Positions 37,570-49,000 of a stretch of DNA of 64,000 nt are shown here, piece after piece. The notes under the pieces were generated by a model, which saw only the letters and a list, made by a program, of their open reading frames with translations, did no database searches and was not told where the DNA came from. Position 1 is the stretch's first letter, and every line of letters begins with the position of its first letter. This DNA is from Lachnospiraceae bacterium (GTDB taxonomy: Bacteria > Bacillota > Clostridia > Lachnospirales > Lachnospiraceae), in the NCBI GenBank assembly GCA_024699045.1, contig JAILQK010000155.1, forward strand, positions 1 through 64,000, given 5' to 3'. The translations under genes were made by a program, and so were the position numbers.

Positions 37570-39357
37570 ATGGAAAGAGAAGAGTTTTTATCTTTATACA
37601 GGCATTCGCTGGCACATGTTCTTGCAAAAGCAGTCATAGAGATCTTTGGAAAAGAGGTTCAGTATGCCATTGGTCCGCAGATAGCCGACGGGGCTTATTA
37701 TGATTTTGTTCTTCCGAGATCAGCCTCGCCCGAGGATTTTGCGGCGATAGAAGAGCGTATGCGCGAAATATTAAAGCGTAAGGAACCCTGGACAAGACGG
37801 GAGATCTCCAAAAAAGAGGCACTGGATCTGTTTCAGGATCAGAAATACAAGAAAGAGATAATAAACGATCTACCCGAAGATGAAACGATAAGCATATATT
37901 ATACAGGGGATGATTACGTTGATCTTTGCCGCGGGCCGCATGTTGAGAATTCAGCAGAGCTCCTTCAGACCGCGTTTAAGGTAAAAGCAGTATCCGCCGC
38001 TTATTGGAGAGGCGATGCCAAAAATGACTCAATGCAGAGGATATATATCTATGCCTTTCCCTCCAAGGATGAATTAAAGAAGCACCTGGCGTTTGTCAAA
38101 GAAGCAGAAGAAAGGGATCATAAAAAGCTTGGCCCCGAACTGCAGCTTTTCATGTTCCATGAATCCGCGCCCGGCATGCCGTACTGGCTTCCCAGAGGAT
38201 GGAGACTGTATCGCGCGCTTGTGGAATACTGGAGAAATATTCACGACAGGAACGGATATCAGGAGATATCCGCACCTGTCATAAACAACAAAAAACTGTG
38301 GCTTATCTCAGGTCACTGGGCGCATTACAAAGACAATATGTTCATCATACCGGGAACGACATGGACTCCTGATGCGGATGACGTTATGGCCGCAAAACCC
38401 ATGAACTGCCCGAATGCGATGCTTACATATGCCAAGACAAACCATTCCTACAGAGAACTTCCCATAAGATATAACGAGCTCGATATGGTACATCGCAAGG
38501 AAAAGAGCGGTGCGCTTAACGGGCTTTTCAGAGTGCAGGCTTTCAGACAGGATGATGACCATACTTTTGTGACCGTTTCGCAGATCGAGGAGGAAATAGA
38601 TAATATCATCTCTATCGCCGACGAGATATATTCAACCTTTGGTATCACATACAGAGCGGAGCTTTCCACGCGCCCGGAGGATTTCATGGGTGATATCGAG
38701 GACTGGAATCAGGCCGAGGCAGCATTAAAACGGATACTTGACAATAAATACGGAGAGGGCGGTTACGAGGTCAACGAGGGAGACGGAGCCTTCTACGGAC
38801 CCAAGATAGATCTTCAGATCAAGGACGCGCTGGGCCGTGAATGGCAGTGCGGCACGATACAGCTTGATTTCCAGCTCCCTCATAATTTTGGGCTTACTTA
38901 TCAGGATCAGACCGGGAAGATGATCCAGCCGGTCGTTATCCACCGGGCGATATTTGGTTCCCTGGAGCGGTTTATCGGCATTCTGATCGAAAACTTCAAG
39001 GGAGCATTTCCCTTCTGGCTCTCACCTTATCAGGTCGGAATAGTTCCCATAAGGGTGGAGCATAATGAATATGCGCTCGAAGTAAAAAAAATCCTTGAGA
39101 ATGCAGGGATCAGAGCGGAATGTGATACGGCCGACAAGAACATGAACGAAAAGATCAAAGAGTACAAAAATCTCAAAGATCCTTATATCATCGTTGTAGG
39201 GGATAAAGAAGCGGCAGACAGAACGGTGTCGATCAATATCCGCGGCGTGAAGCAGCAGCTTCACGGAGTGACGATCGAGAGACTGGTAGCAATGTGCCGG
39301 AAGATGAATGAGGAGCACATGATAGATCTTATAGTCTCCGATGAGGGGAAAGAATAA
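37570..39357 (+). CDS. thrS: Threonyl-tRNA synthetase lacking N-terminal TGS domain
   Basis: Starts directly at editing-domain HSLAH; CRGPH editing motif; class II motifs; MNCPNAM; HRAIFGSLERF. Confidence 0.93.
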   Translation: MEREEFLSLYRHSLAHVLAKAVIEIFGKEVQYAIGPQIADGAYYDFVLPRSASPEDFAAIEERMREILKRKEPWTRREISKKEALDLFQDQKYKKEIINDLPEDETISIYYTGDDYVDLCRGPHVENSAELLQTAFKVKAVSAAYWRGDAKNDSMQRIYIYAFPSKDELKKHLAFVKEAEERDHKKLGPELQLFMFHESAPGMPYWLPRGWRLYRALVEYWRNIHDRNGYQEISAPVINNKKLWLISGHWAHYKDNMFIIPGTTWTPDADDVMAAKPMNCPNAMLTYAKTNHSYRELPIRYNELDMVHRKEKSGALNGLFRVQAFRQDDDHTFVTVSQIEEEIDNIISIADEIYSTFGITYRAELSTRPEDFMGDIEDWNQAEAALKRILDNKYGEGGYEVNEGDGAFYGPKIDLQIKDALGREWQCGTIQLDFQLPHNFGLTYQDQTGKMIQPVVIHRAIFGSLERFIGILIENFKGAFPFWLSPYQVGIVPIRVEHNEYALEVKKILENAGIRAECDTADKNMNEKIKEYKNLKDPYIIVVGDKEAADRTVSINIRGVKQQLHGVTIERLVAMCRKMNEEHMIDLIVSDEGKE

Positions 39358-39373
39358 GTGATCGATAGCTCGG

Positions 39374-39394
39374 CAGGCTGCTTAAGGCAGCCTG
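39374..39394 (+). terminator. Hairpin between thrS and carB (weak terminator/attenuator)
   Basis: CAGGCTGC-TTAAG-GCAGCCTG, no clean T-run. Confidence 0.45.
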
Positions 39395-39430
39395 TTGTCA
39401 TATACTAAATAATACAGAGGAGAAACACAA

Positions 39431-42400
39431 ATGGCGCAGAGAACAGATATCCATAAGGTGCTGATAATCGGGTCCGGACCGATCATAATCGGACAGGCCT
39501 GTGAATTTGATTACTCAGGTACGCAAGCCTGTAAGGCGCTGAAAAGCCTGGGGTATGAAATAGTCCTGGTAAACTCCAATCCCGCAACGATAATGACGGA
39601 TCCGGAGACGGCGGACGTAACCTATATAGAACCGCTGAATGTAGACAGGCTGACTCAGATAATCGAAAAAGAGCGGCCGGATGCGCTGCTCCCGAATCTG
39701 GGAGGACAGAGCGGACTGAATCTGTGCGCAGAGCTGTATAAGGCGGGAGTTCTTGATAAATATAATGTAAAAGTCATAGGAGTTCAGGTTGATGCCATAG
39801 AGCGGGGAGAGGACCGGGTTGAGTTCAAAAAGACCATGGACAGCCTTGGGATAGAGATGGCGCGGTCCAGAGTTTCCTACTCGGTAGAAGAAGCGTTGGA
39901 GATAGCGGAGGAGCTCGGGTATCCTGTCGTGCTGAGACCGGCATATACAATGGGTGGCGCCGGAGGCGGCCTGGTATATAACAAAGAAGAACTCAAGACC
40001 GTCTGTGCCAGAGGACTTCAGGCCTCTATAGTTCATCAGGTCCTGGTCGAGGAATGTGTTTCAGGCTGGGAGGAGCTGGAGCTGGAAGTCGTCCGTGATA
40101 AGGACAACAATATGATCACGGTCTGCTTTATCGAAAATGTCGATCCCATGGGGGTTCATACGGGAGATTCTTTCTGTACCGCTCCGATGCTCACGATATC
40201 AGAAGACGTGCAGAAGAAGCTTCAGGAACAGGCTTATAAGATAGTAGAACATATCGGCGTGATAGGCGGGACCAATGTGCAGTTTGCGCACGATCCGAAA
40301 ACCGGACGCATCATAGTCATAGAGATAAATCCCAGGACCTCAAGGTCATCGGCGCTGGCCTCAAAAGCGACCGGGTTTCCGATCGCTCTGGTCTCGGCAA
40401 AGCTTGCTACCGGACTCACACTGAAAGATCTAAAAGACAGTGTCTGGGGAGACCTTTCGCAGTACAGACCCGAAGGGGATTTTGTGGTGGTCAAGTTTGC
40501 CAGATGGGCTTTTGAAAAATTCAAAGGAGTTGAGGATAAGCTCGGGACCCAGATGAGAGCGGTCGGAGAAGTAATGTCCATAGGAAAGACCTACAAAGAA
40601 GCTTTCCAGAAAGCGATAAGATCTCTGGAAAAGGGCAGATACGGATTGGGGCATATGACAGGTCTGAGCGGGCTTTCACTTCAGGAGCTGTTACAAAAGC
40701 TTGCGACTCCGAATTCGGAAAGACATTTTGAGATGTATGAAGCGCTCAGAAAAGGGGCAACGATAGATGAGATCCATGAGATCACTAATGTAAAGAGATA
40801 CTTCATTGAGCAGATGAAAGAGCTGGTCGATGAAGAGGAAGAGCTTTTGAAGAGTAAGGGCAGCCTTCCTTCCGATGAAAAGCTTATACGGGCGAAGAAG
40901 GACGGCTTCTCCGACAGATATCTGTCAGAGATACTCGGGATCTCCGAGGATGACATACGTGAAAGAAGGACCGCGCTGGGGGTTACCGAGGTCTACGATG
41001 CGGTACATGTGAGCGGGACCGAAAACAGTGCATATTACTATTCAACCTATAACTCTGATAAGACTGCGGACATAGCCGATCGCAGCAAGAAAAAGGTAAT
41101 GATCCTCGGAGGAGGTCCTAACCGGATAGGACAGGGGATCGAATTTGATTATTGCTGCGTACATGCGGCAAAAAGTCTTAAAAAGCTGGGATTTGAGACG
41201 ATAATCGTAAACTGCAATCCCGAGACGGTATCGACCGATTACGACACGTCTGACAGACTTTATTTTGAGCCGCTCACATTGGAGGATGTGCTTTCGGTTT
41301 ATCACACTGAAAAGCCGGACGGCGTGATCGCTCAGTTTGGAGGCCAGACCCCGCTTAACCTGGCGGCATCTCTTAAGAAAAACGGCGTGAACATTCTCGG
41401 GACCTCTCCGGAAGTCATAGATCTTGCCGAGGACAGGGACAGATTCAGAAATATGATGGACAAGCTCGGGATCCCCATGCCGGAATCCGGAATGGCAACT
41501 ACCGTAGAAGAGGCTAAAAAGGTGGCAGCGGAAATATCCTATCCCGTGATGGTCAGACCTTCATATGTCCTTGGCGGCAGAGGAATGGAGATCGTATATG
41601 ATGACAACCAGATGGAGGAGTATATGAAGGCGGCGGTGGGGGTCACTCCCGACAGACCGATCCTTATAGACAGATTTCTTCATCATGCAACAGAGTGTGA
41701 GGCCGATGCGATCTCTGACGGAGAGATGGCTTATGTGCCGGCAGTGATGGAGCATATAGAGCTGGCGGGAATTCATTCCGGGGATTCGGCATGTATCATT
41801 CCGTCAAAGCATATTTCGGAGAATAATCTTAACACCATCAAGGATTATACCAAAAGGATGGCAGTCGAAATGGGTGTGAGGGGGCTGCTCAATATACAGT
41901 TTGCGATAGAAGATGACAAAGTATTCGTGATCGAGGCCAATCCGAGGGCCAGTCGTACGGTGCCTTTGGTCTCCAAGGTGTGTGGGATCCGAATGGTCCC
42001 GATAGCGGTTGAGATAATCTCCGGAGAGCTTACCGGAAAGCCTTCCCCGGTTCCGGGCCTCAAAGAAAGGCACATCCCGTATTACGGTATCAAAGAAGCG
42101 GTATTTCCGTTCAATATGTTCCCCGAGGTGGATCCGCTCCTGGGGCCGGAGATGCGCTCCACGGGTGAAGTTCTGGGAATAGCGGAGAGCACCGGCCTTG
42201 CTTTCTGCAAGGCAGAGGAGGCCGCAAAAAGCGGTCTGCCGAATAACGGGACGGTGCTTATATCGCTTAACAAGGCGGATAAGCCCGAGGTGGTAGAGCT
42301 TGCCAGGGCTTTTCATGATGCAGGCTTTAATATAATGGCAACAAAAGGAAACCATGACAGGATAACGAACGCCGGGATCCCCGCCCAGATGGTAAAGAAG

Positions 42401-42652
42401 CTGCATGAGGGAAGGCCGAACGTGATCGATTATATGACAAACGGAGAGATCCAGCTGGTGGTTAATTCTCCTATCGGAAAAGACTCTATCTACGATGACA
42501 GCTATCTGAGAAAGGCTGCGGTCAAAAACCGGATCACCTATATCACCACCGTGGCGGCTGCAAGAGCGGCGGCGGAAGGGATAGGATTCGAGAATAAAAA
42601 CGGCAAAGGAGAAGTGAAGAGTCTCCAGGAGTGGCACAAACTGATAAAGTAG
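39431..42652 (+). CDS. carB: Carbamoyl-phosphate synthase large subunit
   Basis: IGSGPIIIGQACEFDYSGTQACKALKSLGYE; duplicated ATP-grasp halves; 1073 aa. Confidence 0.98.
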   Translation: MAQRTDIHKVLIIGSGPIIIGQACEFDYSGTQACKALKSLGYEIVLVNSNPATIMTDPETADVTYIEPLNVDRLTQIIEKERPDALLPNLGGQSGLNLCAELYKAGVLDKYNVKVIGVQVDAIERGEDRVEFKKTMDSLGIEMARSRVSYSVEEALEIAEELGYPVVLRPAYTMGGAGGGLVYNKEELKTVCARGLQASIVHQVLVEECVSGWEELELEVVRDKDNNMITVCFIENVDPMGVHTGDSFCTAPMLTISEDVQKKLQEQAYKIVEHIGVIGGTNVQFAHDPKTGRIIVIEINPRTSRSSALASKATGFPIALVSAKLATGLTLKDLKDSVWGDLSQYRPEGDFVVVKFARWAFEKFKGVEDKLGTQMRAVGEVMSIGKTYKEAFQKAIRSLEKGRYGLGHMTGLSGLSLQELLQKLATPNSERHFEMYEALRKGATIDEIHEITNVKRYFIEQMKELVDEEEELLKSKGSLPSDEKLIRAKKDGFSDRYLSEILGISEDDIRERRTALGVTEVYDAVHVSGTENSAYYYSTYNSDKTADIADRSKKKVMILGGGPNRIGQGIEFDYCCVHAAKSLKKLGFETIIVNCNPETVSTDYDTSDRLYFEPLTLEDVLSVYHTEKPDGVIAQFGGQTPLNLAASLKKNGVNILGTSPEVIDLAEDRDRFRNMMDKLGIPMPESGMATTVEEAKKVAAEISYPVMVRPSYVLGGRGMEIVYDDNQMEEYMKAAVGVTPDRPILIDRFLHHATECEADAISDGEMAYVPAVMEHIELAGIHSGDSACIIPSKHISENNLNTIKDYTKRMAVEMGVRGLLNIQFAIEDDKVFVIEANPRASRTVPLVSKVCGIRMVPIAVEIISGELTGKPSPVPGLKERHIPYYGIKEAVFPFNMFPEVDPLLGPEMRSTGEVLGIAESTGLAFCKAEEAAKSGLPNNGTVLISLNKADKPEVVELARAFHDAGFNIMATKGNHDRITNAGIPAQMVKKLHEGRPNVIDYMTNGEIQLVVNSPIGKDSIYDDSYLRKAAVKNRITYITTVAAARAAAEGIGFENKNGKGEVKSLQEWHKLIK

Positions 42653-42709
42653 GAAGACAAAGATCTTCCGATAAGAAAAACAAACTATAATCATTCAGGA
42701 GGGAGAAAC

Positions 42710-43108
42710 ATGAAGTCACTGATCAACGAGTTTAAGGAATTCATATCAAAAGGTAATGTTATGAGCATGGCCATAGGTATTATCATCGGGGGTGCGTTCA
42801 CAACCATTGTCACATCGGTCGTAGAGGATATCATAGGACCGCTCATTGGCCTGATATGCGGGGGGCTTGATTTTTCTTCTCTTTCGGTAGGGATCGGTGA
42901 TGCGCAGATCATGTTCGGAAATTTCATCCAGGCGGTCATTAATTTCCTTATCACTGCAGTGGTGCTTTTCCTTATTATCAAGTCATTCAATACGATGAAA
43001 GAAAAGGCTGACAAGCTCAGAAAGAAAGAAGAGGAAGAGGCAGCCGCTGAGGAGCCTTCGGAAGAGGTTCTGCTGCTCAGAGAGATAAGAGATTCCCTGA
43101 AAAAATGA
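42710..43108 (+). CDS. mscL: Large-conductance mechanosensitive channel
   Basis: LINEFKEFISKGNVMSMAIGIIIGGAFTTIVTSVVEDIIGPLIG. Confidence 0.95.
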   Translation: MKSLINEFKEFISKGNVMSMAIGIIIGGAFTTIVTSVVEDIIGPLIGLICGGLDFSSLSVGIGDAQIMFGNFIQAVINFLITAVVLFLIIKSFNTMKEKADKLRKKEEEEAAAEEPSEEVLLLREIRDSLKK

Positions 43109-43572
43109 TAATAGAACGGGCAAAAAAAGGCGATCAGGCGGATATTGAAAGACTTTTGGAACAGGTCTGCAAAGTACATGCCGATATCAGGCCGGATCTT
43201 TTTCTGGAAGGAAAACGCAAATATACCGCCGCGGAACTGGCAGATATCATTATGGACGACGGGAGGCCGATATTCGCAGCCCGTGACGAGGACGGAACAT
43301 TTTTGGGTTATTGCTTTACGGTCATAGAAGAACACAACGGATTTAATGAACCACCGCATAAGACCCTGTATATCGATGATCTTTGTGTGGACGAGAATAT
43401 CCGGGGCAGACACGTCGGCAGATCACTGTATCTTTATGTGAAGGAATGGGCCAGACAGAACGGATTTTATAACATCACTCTCCATGTATGGGAAAACAAT
43501 GAAAAAGCCAAAAGCTTTTATAATGCCATGGGGATGAAGATCCAGCTTTACGGAATGGAAGAAGTGCTTTGA
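43105..43572 (+). CDS. GNAT family N-acetyltransferase
   Basis: 'LYIDDLCVDENIRGRHVGRSLYLYVKEWARQNGFYNITLHVWENNEKAKSFYNAMGM'; ATGA overlap with mscL. Confidence 0.92.
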   Translation: MIIERAKKGDQADIERLLEQVCKVHADIRPDLFLEGKRKYTAAELADIIMDDGRPIFAARDEDGTFLGYCFTVIEEHNGFNEPPHKTLYIDDLCVDENIRGRHVGRSLYLYVKEWARQNGFYNITLHVWENNEKAKSFYNAMGMKIQLYGMEEVL

Positions 43573-43696
43573 AAACGTAAAAAAACTTCCTAATGTATAC
43601 AGATCCGTAGTATAATGAAAATGCAGGGTGTCGGGACGGATCCTGCTATTCTTGCAGTAGAAACACCAATACAGGAATAAACAAGGGGGTATTTGA

Positions 43697-44836
43697 ATGA
43701 AGCAGACTGAAATGCTTGCCATGATCCTGGCAGGCGGACGCGGAAGCAGGTTAAAGACGCTGACAAGTAAGATCGCTAAGCCTGCGGTATCTTTTGGAGG
43801 AAGATACAGGATCATAGATTTTCCTCTTTCAAATTGTGCCAACTCAGGACTGGATGTCGTAGGGATACTGACACAGTATGAGCCGGTGCTTCTCAGTTCG
43901 TATGTATCTCAGGGGAGATACTGGGGACTTGATTCAAGGGATTCCGGGGTGTTTGCGATAGCCCCAAGGGAAAAGGCGGATGCCGAACTGGATGTATATA
44001 AGGGGACGGCAGATGCCATAACGCAGAATATAGATTTTATCGATACATATGACCCCGAATATCTTCTGGTTCTTTCAGGGGATCATATCTACAAGATGAA
44101 TTACTCAAAGATGCTTGCGTATCATAAAGAGCGCAAATCAGACGCCACGATCGCGGTCATAGGTGTCCCTATGAAAGAAGCGAGCCGTTTCGGGATAATG
44201 AATGCGGATGAGAACGACAAGATATACGAGTTCCAGGAAAAGCCCAAGCATCCGAAGAGCAATCTGGCATCGATGGGTATATATATCTTCACATGGAAAA
44301 CAATTAGAAAGCTTTTACTCGCAGATGCCAAAAACGAAAAATCAAGCCATGATTTCGGTAAGGATATAATACCGGCGCTCATGGATGCCGGAAGGAATGT
44401 ATTTGCATACAGATTCAAGGGATACTGGAAGGATGTCGGAACCATAGATTCTCTTTGGGAGGCCAACATGGATCTGCTCGATCATGCCAGTGAGCTGAAT
44501 CTTTCCGATTATTCATGGCGTATCTATTCCGAGGATCCTACGGATCTGCCTCAGTACATTGGGCCTGACGCGGAGATCGATACGGCATATATCACACAGG
44601 GCTGCGTGGTTGACGGAAAAGTGGTCAATTCGGTTCTGTTCACCAATGCCCGCGTCGCTTCCGGTGCGGTGGTAAGAGATACTGTTCTGATGCCGGGAGT
44701 GGAAGTCGCGGAAGGGGCAAGAGTTACACGGGCTCTGGTAGCGGACGGTGTAAAGATTGGGAAGGGCGCGAAGGTTGGATCGCCCAGCAGTTCAGAGATA
44801 CTGCTCGTGGATCAGGATGTAAAGGGGGTGGAGTAA
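43697..44836 (+). CDS. glgC: Glucose-1-phosphate adenylyltransferase
   Basis: [43 protein letters not shown]. Confidence 0.97.
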   Translation: MKQTEMLAMILAGGRGSRLKTLTSKIAKPAVSFGGRYRIIDFPLSNCANSGLDVVGILTQYEPVLLSSYVSQGRYWGLDSRDSGVFAIAPREKADAELDVYKGTADAITQNIDFIDTYDPEYLLVLSGDHIYKMNYSKMLAYHKERKSDATIAVIGVPMKEASRFGIMNADENDKIYEFQEKPKHPKSNLASMGIYIFTWKTIRKLLLADAKNEKSSHDFGKDIIPALMDAGRNVFAYRFKGYWKDVGTIDSLWEANMDLLDHASELNLSDYSWRIYSEDPTDLPQYIGPDAEIDTAYITQGCVVDGKVVNSVLFTNARVASGAVVRDTVLMPGVEVAEGARVTRALVADGVKIGKGAKVGSPSSSEILLVDQDVKGVE

Positions 44837-45952
44837 ATGCCGAGAGCTTTGGGAATAGTCACTCCGTCAGGTAACAATATAAGAGTGAACGGGATGGATT
44901 TTTTCCGCCCGATATCGGCCTTTTCGTTTCTTGGAAGATACAGGATCGTTGATTTTCCGGTGTCGAACATGTCTAACAGTGATATTGAGCATATACAGGT
45001 ATATGTGAGTCAGAATCCCAGATCCCTGGCAGAGCATCTGGGTACCGGACGCACATATAACATCAATTCCAAGAGAGGGAAGCTGCAGCTTTTATTTAAT
45101 CAGGATTCAAAAGTAAATGAGATCTATAATACCGACATCAGAGCGTACTCGGACAATATGGATCTTATCGAGCTGGCTTCGGAGCCTTATGTTATCATCA
45201 CACCTGGTTACATGATCTTCAAGCAGGATTACAGTGACCTGCTCAAGGAGCATATAGCTTCCGGGGCAGAGGTAACTCTTCTTTATCATAAGGTAGATAA
45301 CGCAGATAAAACATTCCGCAACTGCCATACGATCGCGCTGAACCGGCAGAAGGGAATAAAGTCTATAAGCGTCAATGACGGATCGGATCCTGAAACGAAT
45401 ATCTTCATGGACACTTATGTGATGCAGAAGGATCTGTTCATCAAGCTCATACATAAGGCGCAAAAGAGATCGTCGGTATACCGGCTGATAGATATGATAA
45501 ACGAAGAGATAGACGAACTTGATATAAGAGGGTTGCCGCATAAGGGTTATTTCAGTGCAGTGACGGATTTCAAGAGTTATTATGATGCCAATCTCGAGCT
45601 TCTCGATTTCGGAAAGGCAAACGATCTGTTTACCGATGAATGGCCGATCTATACAGTTACTACGGATGCCTGTCCGGTCCGGTATGTGAAGGGCTCAAGG
45701 GTAAAGAATTCCGTGGTAGCGAACGGCTGTGTTGTTGAAGGGGCTGTGGAGAACAGTGTCATTGGCCGTGGTGTCGAGATCCGGAAAGGCGCGTCTTTGA
45801 AAAACTGCGTGATCCTCGGACATGCCGTGATAGGTGAGGGAGTAAGGCTTGAGGGCCAGGTCGTGGACAAGTGGGCAAAGGTAGTGAACATTAAGCAGAT
45901 CATAGCTTCACCCGACAATCCCGGATATGTTAAGAGAGGAGATGTTCTCTGA
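44837..45952 (+). CDS. glgD: Glucose-1-phosphate adenylyltransferase regulatory subunit GlgD
   Basis: FLGRYRIVDFPVSNMSNSDIEHIQVYVSQNPRSLAEHLGTG; catalytic N-terminal motif degenerate; directly abuts glgC (TAAATG). Confidence 0.95.
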   Translation: MPRALGIVTPSGNNIRVNGMDFFRPISAFSFLGRYRIVDFPVSNMSNSDIEHIQVYVSQNPRSLAEHLGTGRTYNINSKRGKLQLLFNQDSKVNEIYNTDIRAYSDNMDLIELASEPYVIITPGYMIFKQDYSDLLKEHIASGAEVTLLYHKVDNADKTFRNCHTIALNRQKGIKSISVNDGSDPETNIFMDTYVMQKDLFIKLIHKAQKRSSVYRLIDMINEEIDELDIRGLPHKGYFSAVTDFKSYYDANLELLDFGKANDLFTDEWPIYTVTTDACPVRYVKGSRVKNSVVANGCVVEGAVENSVIGRGVEIRKGASLKNCVILGHAVIGEGVRLEGQVVDKWAKVVNIKQIIASPDNPGYVKRGDVL

Positions 45953-45967
45953 GAGGAGATGTTCTCT
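45934..45967. repeat. Perfect 2 x 17-bp tandem duplication across the glgD stop codon
   Basis: GAGAGGAGATGTTCTCT | GAGAGGAGATGTTCTCT. Confidence 0.95.
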
Positions 45968-45993
45968 GACAGGATATCGTTTTAGTGTTTATG

Positions 45994-46026
45994 ACCGGGG
46001 ACGCAAAGAGCGCTCCCCGGTTTTAT
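45994..46026 (+). terminator. Rho-independent terminator after glgCD
   Basis: ACCGGGGA-CGCAAAGAGCGC-TCCCCGGTTTTATT. Confidence 0.88.
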
Positions 46027-46078
46027 TATATGTTACGGTTTTGATACAGATGACTTTGGATATGGGCGGGACCGGCTG

Positions 46079-49000
46079 TCAGCAAAGCTTTATGCTAAGA
46101 AGGCGGATATCTCCTGAAAGACGGATCTCCATTGTCCCTTCGGATTCAAGAACGGAAGGATCCTCAAGGGGACACTCTGTCTCAGTCCAAACAGCAGGCC
46201 AGGAGACCGGAGGCGTGGAATACTCCGCGGGTAGATCATATACCGTCAAAGGCTTGGGATGGGAAGAGGTATTTCCGTTCCAGGAGACGATCTTTTTCCC
46301 GTTCCATATGATTTCCGCACTCCCGCAGGACTCAGACATAAGTATAAGAGACACTTTTTCCGTCTTATCCGGGATCCGGCATTTTGAAAAGACCAGGGAC
46401 GCTCCGGAGAGGGGGTTCAGGGCAGAGGCGGCTGTCATACCGTAACTTCCTTTTACGAATTCCACATCCCGACAGTCATCACAATAATAAACCGGGGTCA
46501 GTTCCGAGAGATCCCTGTAGCCGAACGTATCTCCGTCGATATGTATGTCGGTGGACAAAAGCTCGGTCACTGCGTTACAGCCGCAATAGATATGATATTT
46601 TCCTTCATATAAGATATACTCTCTTCTTACGACATCAAAGATCTGAAGGGTTTCAAGCTCTGTCGACAGGGTGACGGTCTTTTCCTCACCGGGATCCAGA
46701 TCTTTTACACGCGTAAATGCGATAAGCCTTCTTCCGTATCCGGCATTTGAGAGGCGATCATCTTCTATATCCGACCGTGCATATATCTGCACAACTTCAT
46801 CGGTGGTACGGGCTCCGGAGTTTTTAAGTTTAAGGATTATTTCAAGAGATCTTCCGTCACCTGAAATATCTGCCGATATCCCGGAGTATATGATTTTGCC
46901 ATAAGACAGACCGTATCCGAAAGGATACATCAGACCGTCCGAAATATACCGGTAAGTCCTTTTCCCTATTATGTCATAGTCAGATATATCGGGCAGGATG
47001 CTTTCAGATACCGGCCAGCTTTGGACCAGCCTGCCGGCGGGAGCGGCATCTCCGAACAGGGCAGCAGCTACTGAATCTCCGAGATACTGCGAACCCGTGG
47101 CGGAGAGGAGCAGCGCATCGGTTTGCTTTTCCGATCCGTTCATGGTATAGGGGTAATTTGACAGCATTACGGTTACGACTTTTTTGTCCGTGGCGATCAA
47201 TCGATCCAGCAGCTTTTGCTGGTGTGAGGGGAGGGCAAGTGATTTACGGTCGAAATCCTCTCTTGCGGATATCATGGGATTGCATCCAAGGACAAGAATG
47301 ACAGTATCTTTGTTTTTGACAGTATCCATTGCTTTATCAAGTCCGTCCGAGACTTTTTCGAGACGGAAAGCCTTTGCTGGCAGGCTGTCATCGGCTTTAA
47401 CGATATTGTCATCGGTTACTCCAACCGGCTTTAGAAACCTGTTTCTTATCACGAAACTGTCATCAGATTCTTTTTCCATATGGAATCTGCAGGTAACAAA
47501 CCAGTCAAACACATCCTGTTTATCGGCTTTCAGGGTCCCGAGGACCTCTTCAGGGGCATTGTAGAACATGCTCTGCACATACCGTCCGGTTGCAACGTTT
47601 CTGATGGTATAGTTTCCGTCATTCCAGTCTTCTACATAGAAAAGATCCCCCTTATCGGGTTCTGAAAGGCATATGGTATCGTCGTCATTGATATGCCAGG
47701 CTTTGCCTTTACAGGTTATCCGGAAGGTGTCCAGACCGTTCGAATATGCAATATCCGCAGAAAGCAAAGAGGAGATACCGTCCCTGATGCTGTGACGGAA
47801 GGGGGGGATGCCGGTATACCAGTCCTGATACCACTCATCTGCCAAAGGCCCTATCAGGGCGATCTTTTCTGTCCGGCCCTTATCAAGGGGCAGGCAGTCG
47901 TTTTTGTTTTCAAGCAGGACCAGAGATTCTTCGGTGAGTTTGTGGCAGATTTCACGTGCTCTTTCAGAATCAAGGTCACGGGATGAGATATCATCATAGG
48001 GGCTGCGGCCATCCGGATCATATATTCCAAGCCTCATACCAACGGAAAGGATATTTTTCAGGGCAGTATCAAGCTCGTCCTCTGAGAGCAGCGACAGCTC
48101 CATAGCACCCCGGAGTGCGTGTTCCACGTCCTCCGGCTTATCATTTATCATGTCAACACCGGCTTTTATCGACTCGGATAAACATTCAGCCGGGGTGCCG
48201 GATTCGTGGTGGTATTTATTAAGTCTTCCCATGGCAAAGCCGTCGCTGACCGCATGAAGCAGACCATATTTTTCTTTGAGCATATCCTTTACTTCATGGT
48301 CGAGCATTGCCGGGATCCCGTTCACTTTGTTATAGGAGGTCATTATGCCCAAGGCTCTTCCTTTGGCCAAGGCGGTAAGAAAAGCCGGGAGATAGTATTC
48401 ATATTTGTCCCGGGGACCTATCGATGAGTTTGAAAAGAAGCGGTCTTTTTCATTATTGTTGCCATAGAAGTGCTTCAGGGTCGATCCGCACAGCACATGA
48501 TAAGGGTCATCCCCCTGCATTCCGCGTATATATGCCAGGGCATTACAGGACGTAAGGAAGGGGTCTTCTCCGTAGCCTTCTTCATTCCTGCCCCATCGGG
48601 GATCTCTTTCCATATCGATGGTTGGGGCCCATCTGGAAAGCCCCGAACGCCTGTGCCGTTTCCAGCAGGCGCGGGCTTCCGTTCCTACGATCCTTCCGGC
48701 CTGCATGATAAGGTCGGGATCCCATGAAGCGCTCATACCGACAGGCTCGGGAAAGGATGTAGTGGTATCCGGTTCGGGTCCGAGCCGGTTCTGTTCATTT
48801 CTTGCCTCTACCCCGTGCGTGGCTTCCCCGCCAAGTACGAAGCCTTCGACACCAAGACGGCCTACGCCCATTTCCGGATGGGAGTACAAAACGATCTTTT
48901 CTTCAGCCGACATCTGTGATAAAAGCCAGTCGATCCGCTCTTCATGGGAATATCCGGGATCATGAAATCTGTTGTTTATCCCATCGGGTGAAAGAAGCCG

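Noticed and set aside
41804-42694. 296-aa minus-strand ORF
   Set aside because: Entirely antisense to carB; composition looks like reverse-complement of coding DNA; no RBS or recognisable motif.
42691-43413. 240-aa minus-strand ORF
   Set aside because: Antisense to mscL and the GNAT gene, both strongly recognised on the plus strand.
44837-45952. glgD as a degenerate duplicate or pseudogene of glgC
   Set aside because: A full-length GlgD regulatory subunit adjacent to glgC is a normal Firmicute arrangement.
45927-46445. 172-aa plus-strand ORF overlapping the 17-bp tandem repeat
   Set aside because: Runs through the glgCD terminator and antisense to the GH3 gene; no coding features.
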